Shown here: positions 30,976-43,821 of the stretch, in pieces
Layout: each line of letters opens with the position of its first letter
Numbering within the stretch: the stretch's first letter is position 1
DNA from: Gracilaria gracilis
Lineage: Eukaryota > Rhodophyta > Florideophyceae > Gracilariales > Gracilariaceae
Direction of reading: 5' to 3'
DNA: 64,000 nt
Assembly: GCA_030374805.1 (NCBI GenBank)
Contig: JARGSG010000218.1
Location: 992,001 to 1,056,000 of the forward strand
The notes under the pieces: model-generated
Told to the model about the DNA's origin: nothing
Seen by the model: the letters and a program-made list of their open reading frames with translations, nothing else
The model's database searches: none
Made by a program: the position numbers and the translations under genes

Positions 30976-33390
30976 CTCTTTCAGCTTTCTAACATGCTAG
31001 CCACTGATCCATGGACGCAGAATATGCTTCAATTTGATAACAATGACGTGCACACTAGTGTTACTACGACGCCCAGAAGTACCGACTCTCCAGATATGAT
31101 TCATTATTTCTACCATGACACTTCTGTTTTTAGATATATCGAAATCGTAATAAGATGAGATTCCTCTTTGAGCCTCCATCGACATTCGAAAGAATCGTTG
31201 GAATTCATGCTGAGTTTCTTCTCCGATACTTACTTTTAAAGCTGATATAAATTGGCTTTTCTCTGTATAGCGTACTGCGTTGTCCACAATACGGGAGGCA
31301 TATGCAAATGGGGATAAAAGATAGCGCGTAGAGTGCAGAATGTCCCATTTTTGTCTGGCATTCATAGCACTCTGCCAATCCCCAGTCACCCTTGCTGCGC
31401 GTTCGGCAATAGTGAAGTTTTTAATGATTCGTGTAACTGCTAAACGTTTATCAGTGAGGGCTTTTCTAGGGTTCTTTGCTGTTTAGACTGTTGGAATGCT
31501 ACTGCTCTTTTGCACATCTATGACAACAGCTGCGGTTGAAACTTGACGTTCACTTTTCCACATGTAAGTCGCTTTCCATTGAAGAATGTCGCAATATCAG
31601 CTTCGGATAAGGGCCCAAATAGTCAGAGAGAGTGGCCGATGCATGTAGCTCAGCGCTGAAACGACCACGTTTTTCCATGTCCAGAATGAGTTCCTGCGCA
31701 CTAATACTGCGCATCTCCTGCACTGTATCCCCCAAAACACTGCAAAGATGTTCGCTTTGCCGATGATTGAAAAAAAAAGCCTTTCCACCTCATCAAATTT
31801 ACCTTAGTTATAACTGTGCTGTTCTGAAGAGCATTTTTGTCGTATCTTCCGAGTGGCGTAGCCCCAAGCGTACCAGATATCTCGCACAGAACGCTTTGAT
31901 AGCTTTTCGTTGCTGCAGAAACTGGTCTCAGTCTCATGCGGGCCCTTGAGAAGTCCATCAACCAGGCACCGCCTGCCTCAAGATAAGGAAGCAAAAGAAC
32001 ACTGAACCCTTTAACGAGTTTTATGACGAGCATTTCAAGGCCCTCATTAAAATCTTCATAGGGCCATCTGCTTCTGTCGTACAATGTTTCACAGCCCGCT
32101 TTAAAGCTCGCGTTGCGAGCAACCAAAGGCGCGGGTTTCCTTGAGATGAGATCGGGGAAACAGATTCGAGGCATTTTTGAAAGGAAATAGGCATAAAAGA
32201 TATACGACTCTGACTGCGGGTATTTAAGGTCACCTGAAGCATGTAACACGTTGTTCATGCGCAGCCAAAAGATGTCGAGAACATCAATGTGACCAGCACG
32301 TGATAGTTCGTGAAAGCACAAGGTAGGCAACCAACATATATGGAAAACAGTTTCAACAATATGCTTCCCGTTGGTGCTGTGGTCAAAGAAGGAGCTTACA
32401 CGTCCACGGCAAAACCTTTCGATCTCAATTGTTTTCCTCGTCACTTTGCCAGAAGCACAGCGGAGAGGTGAAGAAGAGAGCATTCGTTTCGAGAGAGCAC
32501 CAGAGTCTGACTGAATCTTCTCTATGGCATCTTTCAAATTGGGACACTCAGCCTGTACAATGTCTATCTTGAGAAAGAGAAGAGCAGGAAAAATTTCGAA
32601 CAGTAATGCACGCTTGTTCCTTGCGTTGCCGTGCTGAATAATTTTGTCAATATAACTCTGAGAAAGTCCTGAGCCCTTTACTAGCTCTTACACTCCCAAT
32701 CCGTGCAACATCTTCTTGAAAAAAGGATATACACACTGTTTTTCGACATGGAAAAAGCCGGGGAAAGGAATTAGCCACTCGTGAACGCTGGCCTTAAGAA
32801 ATACCTCACCTGCACGTTGCTGTCCTCTCTTCGCCTCCGTATAAGACTTACCATATCTTCACTTGCATCCAGTATTTCGGTTGACATTCACACACAATGA
32901 TGAAATGTGGATGTCCTAGTTGACCGGGTGTCAGCTTCTCGACTAACAGCGCCAGATTTTGATAAATTTTGATAGTATCAGAAGCTTTCATTCTACTGAC
33001 GTCAAGAAGCAATATATCCTGGTGATACAAAGATGGATTGTGGCTATCGAGCCCATAATGAGGTTTGAAATATGACAGCAAAAGAGAGCGAAAATGACAT
33101 CCCTGGTGGTTGTAGTCGTTTTAAGACTTACGGTGAATGTAATGTTCTCTTGCAGACAAAGTGCCCAGCATGCACTTTTTGTTTTCATAAAAAAAGCCGC
33201 GAACTATATCGTTGAAGTAATTTAAAATGCCTTCATCCTTCTTTGAATTGAAGGACGATATAAAATCCTCACGGCTTGACAGAATCAAAGCCACCCAAAG
33301 TGTCTTCCAGCGAAGGTCTCGGCTTTCCTTTCCCCTCCTCTGTCTGCGATGCTGGAGAGTGCGGGAAAACGAACACATAAGGAACACTTA
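30976..33390 (-). pseudogene. U1 large protein, N-terminal and middle parts, decayed
   Basis: Minus-strand frames at 33121-33387, 32848-33081, 31701-32537 and 30997-31389 read in the same direction with little spacing. They look like one degraded protein. Recognisable features are a block ending LTPGQLGHPHFIIVCECQ and, in the frame near 32750, IPFPGFFHVEKQCVYP. These resemble the GDQ...FHxxM region of transposon-associated proteins that also carry the PIN-like block seen at 7302-7616. The remainder is helical and unrecognised. The frame is broken several times. It probably continues at 8400 across the G2 insertion. Confidence 0.45.
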
Positions 33391-33531
33391 ATGTGAGCTT
33401 TGCGAATTACTCCACCGATTCCAGTCTATATAAGGAGATGAAAGAACTTCATATTTATATCAACAAGGATATCGTAGAACCAACATTCAAACAAGACAAG
33501 ATTGGAGAAATAAATGTATCCATCAAAAAAG

Positions 33532-33950
33532 TTAATCTACTTTGGTACGGGTAATGTTTCCCGTTTTGGCGTACGAATTGTCAGGAGATTTCAAATCGAC
33601 GTGTAAAACACTTGAACCATCACTGAAGTTTAAGATCTCTTTTCGTGGAATATGAGTTTCTACAGCAATTGGCAAACTAATTCGGCAAACCAAATAAACA
33701 GGATCCCACGAAGAATTTCTCAACGACTTCAAGCTTCTATTGAAACCAAGTATCATTATATGGTATGGCTGCATAAGTTGAAATGGGGTTGATAGCCACT
33801 TTTTGTGCAGGAGAGTCATATCCGTAATGGTGTTAGGCCGTTGAACAGTTACTTCAAAAACTCACTCTTCTTCTAGAACGCGCGGTACAACGTATTGTTC
33901 TTGTACACTGCGCGGGAAAAGAACAGCCAAAGAACCAGACAGAACCGTAG
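33532..33950 (-). pseudogene. Third copy of the p23-like partner gene (C-terminal fragment)
   Basis: The open part at 33532-33819 aligns with the H1 and H2 partners: LLHKKWL, ILGFNRSLKSLR, ISLPIAVETHI and HVDLKSPDNSYA. A short upstream piece in another frame (up to about 33950) matches the AILLPSG block in degraded form, so there is at least one frameshift. The N-terminal domain was not found. It belongs to U1 and lies next to the PIN-like gene, with no DDE transposase visible near it. Confidence 0.7.
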
Positions 33951-35303
33951 TCTCTCCATGTTTCTACCTAGAAATCAAGAATGTTGCCTTGAACTCCATC
34001 ATACTATCCTTAACTTCTTTTTCCATATTATCATTATTAATCTCGTTTTCATTTGTTGTGATGGTCTTCCATTAGGATAGAGTTGGCAGTGGATCTTTTT
34101 CATCTTCGTCTTCGGTTATCTTTATAGGTAGTTGGGGAGCGGTGTTACCTTGGATATTTAGGTTGGGCATTACTCAATCGTAAAATGCAGTCGAGACGCA
34201 ACTTACAAAAGTTGTGCAGCATCGAATCTTTCCGTACCTCAAGCGAAAGGTAGGAAGTTTAAAACGATTAGAAAGTGGGTCCATGTGTTACTATTCGGTG
34301 GGGCTTTCGTCCCCAGTCAACTCTCCGTTACGAAATATATGAAGTAGACATTTGACAGTCGCTGAGATTTCATTGTGACGCACATTATTGGGCTGGGGAG
34401 GCATGAGTCATGGATTTGTGTTGGCCTCAGCCTTGGTCAGGTGATAATAGAGAGATTTTGAACGGGGCAAATTGTATTTCAAGGACCGGAAACAGAAAAA
34501 GACCATAACGACGTCCGGGTCTTCCTCTTTCGAGGTATTCTGATGAACAGAGCGCTCTCGAGGGAACAGCACGACGATTTCGGGTGTAAGACCGAGCCCG
34601 GTCCCGTCTCGACTTGCGAAGAGAGGTAATGCAAGAATTAGTACCCGCGCGAGCGATGTTATAACGTGTATATCCTTGAAAGAGGCGAATAATCCACGGA
34701 ATAGTGAGTGCGACGGCGTATCGGCACTAGCCACGATTGGCGAAAAACCACCCAAAACTAAGGGCGAAAAGTGGTGAAAGCCAAGAGAGTGGTGACAGTG
34801 AAATGGGAAAGTCGGAATGCACCATGTACAAGGGCGAACGCGACAATTGGTGGTAGAACTCCCAGTATTGGGTCCGTTTAGAAGGTGTAGGGTGAATAGA
34901 AAGCCCGTTAGCAACGGCATATCCGTCCAAGAAGAAGTAGAGTACGGACTAAGGCGAAGAAGTCTAGAGCCAACCATGACTGGGGAGATTTACAGAGTTT
35001 CAAAACCTTGTCGCCTTGGCTCTATATAAGAAGTAGTGACCTCCCGTACTGTACGGCTAAAATATCATAAGTATGTAAAATACATAAAATACGATAGAAA
35101 GTACCAGAAATGCTGTGCCAACCTCCCTGACACACCTTTTCCCACATGTCAATTCTACATTAGAGGTCAACGTATGTACTAATATATTGCTCTTGCGGAC
35201 ACGTCGGGAAAAACAACCAAGTACTGGAATATTTCCCAAGAGGGCGTTTTGTCTTCATACCCCCCTCCTTAGCCGAGGATGCGACGTTTTTTCGAGCGCC
35301 GCG
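33951..35303. other. No gene recognised
   Basis: This is mixed-composition DNA. A 189-codon minus-strand frame at 34408-34977 has no recognisable motif and a biased composition, so I do not call it. The right end of U1 should lie somewhere here but no end repeat was identified. Confidence 0.4.
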
Positions 35304-35752
35304 ATGGCGGAAAATGACTATAAGCGTGCGTTCTCTTCCGGCTCACCGGTCATCCTCTTTGAATCAGAGCACCGGCCACCCGCGAATGCGTCTTACTCTC
35401 TTCTTGAAGGTAACCAACAACACCGAGCCATCGTTTTCGTACCAACTCTTCTCCTAACAACCCTGGTACACCGATTCTTGATTTAACGAGCGATTCCGGC
35501 ATGCCAAACCAACCTCCGAACTACCCTCTACAGGGTTATTTCACCGGTTTCCAGTCCGTTACTCCGTCTCAGAGCAACATCAACCAACAACAACCGCATG
35601 GCAGAAACCAGCCTTCGCAGTCCGCGGCGTCTGCTTTGGTGCATCCAACGACTCAGCCCTCCTACAAAGCTTCGGCAAATACCGGCACTCTGGCAATTCA
35701 CCCGATGTCGGGGCCCTATTGGAAATTTAGGTACATCATTTACGGTAAATAG
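35304..35752 (+). pseudogene. Unknown Gln/Ser/Pro-rich protein, broken
   Basis: Coding-like text begins MAENDYKRAFSSGSPVILFE at 35304. After a frame change near 35400 it continues through MPNQPPNYPLQGYFTGFQ into a Gln/Asn/Ser-rich stretch ending at 35752. At least one frameshift is present. I do not recognise the family. The same-strand kinase pseudogene starts 520 bases downstream. Confidence 0.4.
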
Positions 35753-36271
35753 TGTGAAAAATGTGTACATGGGTGACAATGTTGGTGAAATGTGGACAAC
35801 TGTGAACACACTTGATCCAATGACACACTATTCGCGAGGCACGCTCCCAGTACGTAGCGAAGGCTTGGCAAAAAGCAGCATGGCTATCCGCTGGTCTCAT
35901 CACTCTGTTCTTGTTCACTTCGTGCCGCTCCTCCCCTCGCTGAATGCTCTCCTTCGCCTGATTTGTTTTGAGGCACGAAGATCGTTTTCACTACTATTAC
36001 GCCTTTGGGGTCCACCAAGATCTCTTCGGCTATATTTCTGTTATATTGATGTCAGTGCCTGTGCCGCCACCGTTCGCTTGCAAACAGCGCCACTACCTGA
36101 CGCTATATCAGTCAACCTCACCGACGCGCCTTTCCCCTTCCAGCCACCACCGTACCCCTACCCGTTGCGCCGCCGAACAAATCCGCACGCTGTCCGCGTT
36201 CACCGCCGCGCTCGTCACCGCAGCATCTCATTCCGCCGCACATCTCTCCACTAATTCTTCTCCCCCTTCCT
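35753..36271. other. Upstream region of the kinase pseudogene
   Basis: Frames here are short and unsupported. The last 100 bases are C/T-rich, which is common before start codons in compact genomes. Confidence 0.35.
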
Positions 36272-39200
36272 ATGGCGTCGCAAAATGTGCACCGCCGCCT
36301 TCCAGATATTGGCAGGGGCTACGAGCCCCGCGAGCAGATCGGCCAGGGAACTTGCGCCCAATGTGTAGCGCGCTTGGTGTGGCCAAATCAATGAGCAGGT
36401 CTCCATCAAAGTCGTCGAGCTAGAGTGGCTGCAGGCCTCTCTGTAGCACATCATTCGCGAGATTTAAGTAATAAGTCTTTCCAACCACCCCGACGCCGTT
36501 CCTTTCTCCACCGCTTTCGTACAGGGTACCGACCTATGGATTGTCATGCCCCTCCTCACTGGAGGCTCAGTCCATGCCCTCATGTCCCTTATGTACACCG
36601 ATGGGCTTAGCGAACCTCTGGCTGTCTACGTTCTGCATTGCGTACTCCCAAGTACTCGAGTAACTTCCACCACAACGGTCAAATGCACCGCGATGTCAAA
36701 GCCGCCAATCTGCTGCTTGACTCCCAAGGAAACGTGATGCTTTCAGACTATGGTATGATGGGGTGGATGGATGAAGGGCGGTTGGGACCCGGAAACAGCG
36801 CCCAAACTTATGTTGGAACACCCTGCTGGATGGCCCCGGAGGTTATAGAAGAAGCCTCAGGCTATGATTACAAAGCCGAAATCTGGTCTCTAGGTATCAC
36901 CGCCATTGAGCTCGCGCAAGGACGGGGCGCCTTACCACAACTACCCGCCCATGAAAGTGTTGTTCTTTACCTTGCAGAACCCCACCACCCACCCTCACCG
37001 GCCCAGCTGCGAACAAGTTTTTGCAAGCATACAACGATTTTTGTAGCCGATTGTCTGCAGAAGGACCCAAAGATTCGCCCCCATCTGCGAAGCAGCTTCT
37101 CAAGCACAAATTGTTTGCGAATGGCGTTCAGAAACCCGCAGGACTTGTCGGAAACTATCGCTAAGCTACCACCCATAGGCTCAAGAGGGGACTCACAGCC
37201 GCAGCTCATACGTCAGCTGTAGAAAGCTACACAGTCTCACCGATCTGGAATCCATGACCTTACAGCTAAAGGTATGGTTTGGGACTTCGACGACAACGTG
37301 GTTAGTGCAAAGCCACAACACAGTCCTGCGCATCAGGATGGTACGAGTTCAGGAGCACAACAGACCACAAGCGATACGTCTCCATCAGAAAGCGCTCCAC
37401 TCCATCAGCTTGTTGCTGATACTTCATACGATGCATAGGCGACGAAAAATGTGAGCAGCTCCGCTCCTAGTCAAGACGGTCTCTCTGACAATCCCTCTGC
37501 ATCAGCTCCCAACTTGCCATTTGGCAGCAAATTGGGTCGTGTGAACTCAGCTACAGCCGGCCAGTCTAATGCTTCGATTCACGCTGCATTGAATGCAATG
37601 ATTATCGGGCATAATACCGCCCCCCTTACCTGCGAAGACTGTCGGTTTGTTAAAGAAGGGCCGTTTTACTGTTTCGGAAGCGACAAATACAGAGAAGATT
37701 GATGGCAAGATTGAAAGCTTTTAGATGATTCTAATGACTGTCCTTCTTTGTTTCCGTCTTCACCAACAGAAGATAGTCTGCCATCTGTCTCTATAGCGCC
37801 TGTTGCCCACCTGTCTGCGGGTGCCCATTCACAGGGTTCGCCGTCGTACATTCAGAGCAGGCCTGTATAGCCATCACGTACATCGTCACAACCGCAACCT
37901 GTTTCAAGCGCACCTCAGTCTGTTCTCAGTGCTTCGCAGGCATCATATGCGCAAAGTGCTGCTGCCACACAAGATCGTGCCATTCCGCGGGGGATGGCAC
38001 CCGTAGTTATCAACGTCGACACCAAGCAACCACGTTATTCTACGTCGCAAGCTAATGATGCGGCACGGGCGTTTAATTCATCACAGTCATCACCGCTTAT
38101 ACCAATCCATTCCGTGCCCTCTAAGGGTGTATCACCTGCTGTTGCTTCAGCTAGCAGTATTCACGCTCCAAGGACGATGCAAGCTTCCGCGAAACCCTCT
38201 GCTAGTATGCAACTTGCTCAACCTGTGGCAACCAGTCACGAGGTCTCTGGACAAGCGGTTCAACCAGTGAGTAGTCTTTAGACACCTTCACACATTGCTG
38301 CCCGTGGACCCCCCCGTAATGTCAACTCCTTCTGCATCCACAGTGAATCAGGGAGCCACAACATCCAACGCACAGTCAAATATCACAAGTGTTCATGTAG
38401 CTAGTAATTCAGCAACAGGCAGTGGCCCCTCCGCTAGCACAGGTCAAGGGACGGTACCCGCGAAGAGAAACAGCCGATTTCAAGTCAAAGAAGTTCAAAA
38501 GGCTCCGACGAAGACTTTTGCGACCACGGCATCTGTGGCACAGCCCACGAATGTAACCCCAAGCGCCCCTCTTCCACCGTCGAGCAGTGGCCCAGCAACG
38601 ACGAAACAATCAAAGAGCGGATTTGAAGTGAAGGATATTGATCAGCGACAAACGTATGGCACAGCTCCGAACGGTATCCCAACTGTTACGAATATAACTT
38701 CAACTGCTGGTACGCCGATATTGAATTCAAGGCAGAGTACACCACTTGTTTCGCCGCTAGCTGAGATTTCATCATCCCGGACAAAGTCTTGCCAAACAAT
38801 CGTTTTCTCTGTTCTCTGAGTTGTACAGTACGGTTCATGCTTTAGGCCAAGAGAATGAAGCTCTGCGAAAGGAAATGGTGTTTCTTAAAGGAAAAGCTCA
38901 GGGTGGTTTCCTACCTCAGCCGTCTGTATGGACCCGCAGTCTTTCAGTTCCCGACGCGGTTGCAAAATCTGCTACACCGCTGGCACCGGCTACGGCTTCT
39001 CTTCCCATTCTCAAAGTACATCAGCTGTGTCTTCAACAGTAACCCAGGGTCATCAGATTCAGGGTAATCACCCCCAGATTCATCATATTCCGATCAACAC
39101 TGTGCATAGTGCGCCGAAACAGTATGGGCATGGGAGGCCGTCCGCTCAGTCGTCACAAAAAGTTGCTCCGCGTGTAACCACAATCCCGCAATCTCAGTCT

Positions 39201-39960
39201 CATTCTAGTATGCCAGGTCAGAACCCAGTGGGAACCGCCAGTGGGATGCACCACCCAGTATATGCGACGCCACATTCGACCCCAACCGTTCCCGTTCACA
39301 CGATTTACAATTCCCCTGCGCCTGGGGGTCATGCACAGCAACAAAAATGCTTCCTATCCGTTGCAATTTCATGATGTTGCGCACGAGGAGAGTTTGCAAG
39401 GAAGAGCATCCCATGTCACCCCCGGAACTCAGGGGCTGGCCATAAGCTATCAGATTGATCCAGATCGTATGCAAGCCACTGCTACAGTATCTAGATGGGC
39501 ACAGACGACAGGTATTCAGCATGGGGAGTATGCTGGCGGCCCTCTAACTCATACAAGTGGGGTTAAACCACTCAGTGGCCCCCATCCTGTGACAGAGCAG
39601 CAACGGACTGGGATAAGCGCCTACCCTTCGCTTGGTACTGGAGGGCGGACTGTGCCCATCGTGAAGGTTGAAACAATAGGCTCGGTGGTACCAGAAAGCG
39701 GGAACCCTCTGGGCAGCATTCGAAACAATGAAGTGCTTAATTCTGACGTTCAGCAGCACAGCACATCGTACTCTGGTTCGCGGGGGGTCCCTGCGAAACA
39801 TCGTATGCTGAACGGTGCTTCAAAAAGCAATGGAGTACTCGAAGATGGGAACTAATCACTTTCGGGACCAGAAGGTTATATAGGTGTTGTTGAAGACGAT
39901 GGCCGGGTACAAGGAGGAGAACAAGCGCAAAGTAGCAGCCGAATGGAAGGCAGTTGATCA
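36272..39960 (+). pseudogene. SPAK/OSR1-like (STE20 family) protein kinase, decayed
   Basis: The start MASQNVHRRLPDIGRG leads into a glycine loop (REQIGQGTCAQ). In another frame follow VSIKVVELEWLQ with the ATP-binding Lys, then TDLWIVMPLL-type sequence with LTGGSVHALMS. The piece at 36638-37222 has the catalytic loop HRDVKAANLLLD, DYG in place of DFG, and GTPCWMAPEV. A long Ser/Thr/Gln-rich tail follows to 39960, with a coiled-coil piece (LGQENEALRKEM) near 38840. The tail holds an RFQV motif near 38472, the type bound by SPAK/OSR1 CCT domains. The family acts in WNK-type osmotic signalling. Coding pieces lie in all three frames with at least ten frameshifts or stops, so it is not functional. 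Confidence 0.8.
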
Positions 39961-42120
39961 TGGAGTGTAGATAGTTGTTAATTAGAAAGTTTAAGTTCAG
40001 AATTTGGCGTTTTCGATGGTTTCCGGTCCTTCATGATGAGACGAGTTCGAAGGCCTTAGTCTTGTGGAAGTCCAACAATTTCCGTTCCATACAGAGAACG
40101 GATGTCTCGGAGCGTTGTTTTGTAGAGTCTTTGTAACGCTTCATACTGTATATGTGGTAACTAGACGCTATCACCCGCATGCATGTCATCATTGTCGATG
40201 GGAATCGTCACGAACTGGTGGCATTTGGAAGACGTGAATGTACTGCTGAGGACAGTTCATGGTGTAAATGTTATCATGGGACTTGTCTACCGCTGGTTTT
40301 TGAGAAATACTACTCATGTCTCTTGGGTCCGAATTATTTCTGTGATATATTGTACCGAGGGAGGGGAACAGGCGATATACATTTCTGATGAGCTCAGTTC
40401 GCTTTCGATCCATAAACCAGAAGCAATGGTAATACGAAGGTAGTCCTTGAGCACACAAACCTTCGATGATAGCAGTAGTACTGCTGCAGTACACAGTAGC
40501 GATTGCATAGCTCCCAGGCTGGTCCCCATCGAAGAATAAACAGAGGCGAATGCTTTGCTCAGTACGCAGAGACAACTTTGACTGCTAATTCTCAAGTGAT
40601 GAAAATGAGCTTAAGTCATCGTCAGCACTGCAATGATCGATTTTCCAGCTTTCCTATTTCTTCATGTGCCACTGAAGGCGAGGTTTAGCATATTCTATTC
40701 ATTCACACAGGAGGATAGTGAGTAGAAGAAAACATTTCTGTTTCATCCTCTCATGCTTCGTCATGGTTTTGATAAAAGAGATTCATTCATACATAGTCAC
40801 TAAGTACATAGATCTTTATCCCTACAGTACGGTAGTGCAGAGAGAAATCACTCACAGAAGAAGTGATTGTTGTGTACTTGTCGCCCAGGAGTATTGAATG
40901 ATATTAAGCATCTTATTCTGCGTTGCCCTTGGAGAAGAATGTCACGTATTCCATGTCTATCTTCATCACAGGATCGTCGAGATTTATATGTTATGGGTAT
41001 TATCAATAGTAGCCCGAAAGAGAACTGGTCTAGTTAGCGAGAGAGCGATCCTTTCAACAGAAGCGCTGTGCAATAAATAGTTATTGAACTATTTGCACCC
41101 ATAAAAGAGAGAGAGAGAGAACGTAGACAGTGTAGAACGTTTCCATTCAAAGAAACGTTATCTCGCGTCGAAAGAGAGCACCTGCAAGGACTCGAGCCTC
41201 CCATTGAGACCCGAATGTCGATCGGAATGTCGCGTTTCGTTTCGTTTCCATAGGGAAGAGGGACACACCACGTGAAGGCAGATCGCATGTGTGTGTCAAC
41301 TTCTACATTAGATACCAACTGCAATCAATAGCAGTGGTACACTCATTGTGCTACCGCACGCACACCACAAAATCATTAGGTCCGAAAGGCTTTCCCAAAC
41401 GGGAGCGTTTCGCAACCGACAATAAGTCAAGATATAAATCAGGGCACCTACATCTGTTGGCTAGAGCGCAACGACCGTCGACCAAGTTCATCTTCCGTTT
41501 TCATCGCATCTCTCCACGAAGGTAAGGGCAGGTTGTTGAGCGTTACCATGATCACAGCTTGCTAAAACGGTAAGCGAACTTCTTTCCCGCACTTCGCATC
41601 GACAACTCGGCAAGCTGCTGTGCCAGATGTGAGATCTCCGGATTACCCTTTTGTTCTTGGCCTCTGTAATTTGAAATTACGGTCAAAGTACCTAAGCTTT
41701 GGTTTCTGTGGATGGTAAAAGACAGAACCTATTTGTCTGGAAGGTCGATATGTGCTACCCATCTCCTTGCACAGTTCTTTCTTTCAAATGGAGTCCCTGG
41801 CATTAGTTAGTCCTGTTCTCTCTAATATAATTCCATCCAACTTCGGAAATGAGCTATATGCAAAAACTTGCACCTGCCGGCGACAACTGATATCATATCG
41901 GATTTACAACCCGTTCTAGTAGCCCAAAAATGAGTAATGCAATGCCTTCGAGCGTTGCGGTGATTGAGATCGGCATGGGGACAGACCTTCACGGGCAGAA
42001 TGCCACTGCGGATGTTGCTCGGGCATGCAGAAGTATGTAGAGGTTTGTTCGTGTTTTCTATGAGTCTTCACGTCCATGTACTGACCAACTCTCACTAACA
42101 CCCGATGCAATCGATTTAAA
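39961..42120. other. No gene recognised; one short (GA)n tract
   Basis: AT-rich to neutral DNA without a convincing frame. A (GA)7 microsatellite lies at 41107-41120. Short frames on both strands lack motifs. Confidence 0.4.
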
Positions 42121-43700
42121 CTGGCTTCCTAGATTAGCGCGCATTCTTCCTGATGGTGAATTAAGCAAAATGCGAGTTCATGTGAAGCTTGGAGTTCCAG
42201 AACCGTTTCAGAATGATTTTGATACTGACACTCTGTTATTTCAGTTTCCATACGGAACTGTGACTTTAGAGATAGAGCTGAAGGAACTTTTGTGCTCCAG
42301 CGGCGTTGTGCTGAAGGAGCAAGGCGATGAGGAGACAGATGAGCGTACCATTGTAGTGGTCGCAGCTGTATCACTGATTTGCTGATAGCGACGCCAGGTG
42401 GGGGTACCTGCAAATGGTACGGCAGTGACTACTCCGGGACTCTTCATCTATATACACCGAGTGCTTATCATTCTGAATAACTTATATTTGTGTCAGATAT
42501 GTTCATCTTTGTTAAGTGTTCTAATCAGAGCTAGAGTTGCGGTTATTAGTTACGTTTCTATGACTACTTCCTGGGTTTTGTCAAACGGGCTTTAGCGGAG
42601 AAGGCTCCGGGTCCTTTCTTCTTCTTGACGTTCTTGTCATCAATCCGCGGAAGAATGGTTTGCCAAATCCTAAACAGGGATTCGATGGAGGAAGAAAACG
42701 CTTGAAGAAAAGCATGGATGAACATGAAACTAAAAAAGTGTTCTACCGGGTACAATCAACAAAAACAAAGCCCATTAAGCACAGTGCACCACACAGCAAC
42801 CCAGCTTTGCCATCTTTGCAACCGCACAAGAACAACGCTTGAAAATGTCCAAGCTCGTCGATATAAAACGTTTTGCACCAGCAAAATGATTTTAAACCCC
42901 CCAATGCGTTTGTCATTCTCATTCCCGGAGTACGTTGCATACTTTAATCTCTATACTAAATCCCCTCAGATAAGCTCCTACCGCATCCCCGCACGAGAAT
43001 TCCGATGGGCATGGGTGCCCGTCTTCGCGCTCGCGCTGAAGATAACGGAGTGAAGGCTCGCTTAGTCGTACGACGTGAGGGATGTCCACACCGGTGCTTC
43101 CAGTGCAGAAGCGTCGTTGTTGTCCGGAACCTGAAACGCCGAGAGCACGTGTGCAACGAGCCCAAATCTATGATATTATGGTATTATATGAGTTCGGTTG
43201 CGAAGAAATTCGACGGCGGGAAGAAGTCCAGTGATGAACACGTTGTGGCTCTCCTCCCCTATGATCGTCAGAGAAAGGTCCTTGACGAAATCGTATCCAG
43301 CATACAAGTCAAATTTGGACAGGACAAAGATGGGGTCGAAGAGACGGATGATGCTAACGGTGTGTTGATGAATGGCCTACGCGGGGTTGCGGGGAATGCT
43401 GTAAGACTGGTCACGTTTCGAGACGTAAGCAACGGTAAAGCGGCAAACGAAGAGTGCGTTTCGGCAGCAGGATATGCTGTGCCTGTGGAGCACGCAGAGC
43501 CACATGACCGTTGATGCGAAAGTGGGAACCTCTGCGGCTTCTGCGTATGCGCTGCAGCAGCGATGGCGACATCAGATTTTGTATCAAACCGGAACGAATC
43601 AGAATTGGTTGAACTTAAGGCTGCTGTTGCAGCGGTACGTGAAGCAACGGCGTAGACTGCGCTGGCCAATCTAGCCATCATTGTGCCGAAGTCACGCACT
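42121..43700 (+). pseudogene. Probable N-terminal region of the phospholipase pseudogene
   Basis: Coding-like pieces on the plus strand include RILPDGELSKMRVHVKLGVP through 42385, and 43005-43514 with VVALLPYDRQRKVLDEIVSS. The second looks helical, as in the ARM-like region that precedes the patatin domain in plant and algal PNPLA8-like proteins. The link to the downstream gene is inferred from strand and spacing. Stops and frame changes separate the pieces. Confidence 0.4.
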
Positions 43701-43821
43701 GCTATCCTGAACTTTATTGGAAACATTGTTCAGGACTTATCCAATATCATTCACTAGTCAGGTTGCTTTCGGTCACAGGCTGTGAGAGGTCTCCGGCACC
43801 CACCTGCTTAGATCTCTGGCA

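Noticed and set aside
8396-30985. Target duplication for G2
   Set aside because: The bases outside the two LTRs (left of 8401 and right of 30975) do not match as a direct repeat; decay or recombination may explain it.
34408-34977. A 189-codon minus-strand frame
   Set aside because: Composition is odd and no motif or neighbour supports it.
43268-43726. Minus-strand Ala/Thr/Ser-rich frame opposite the phospholipase remnant
   Set aside because: It is the complement of the plus-strand piece with VVALLPYDRQRKVLDEIVSS, which has the better protein character.
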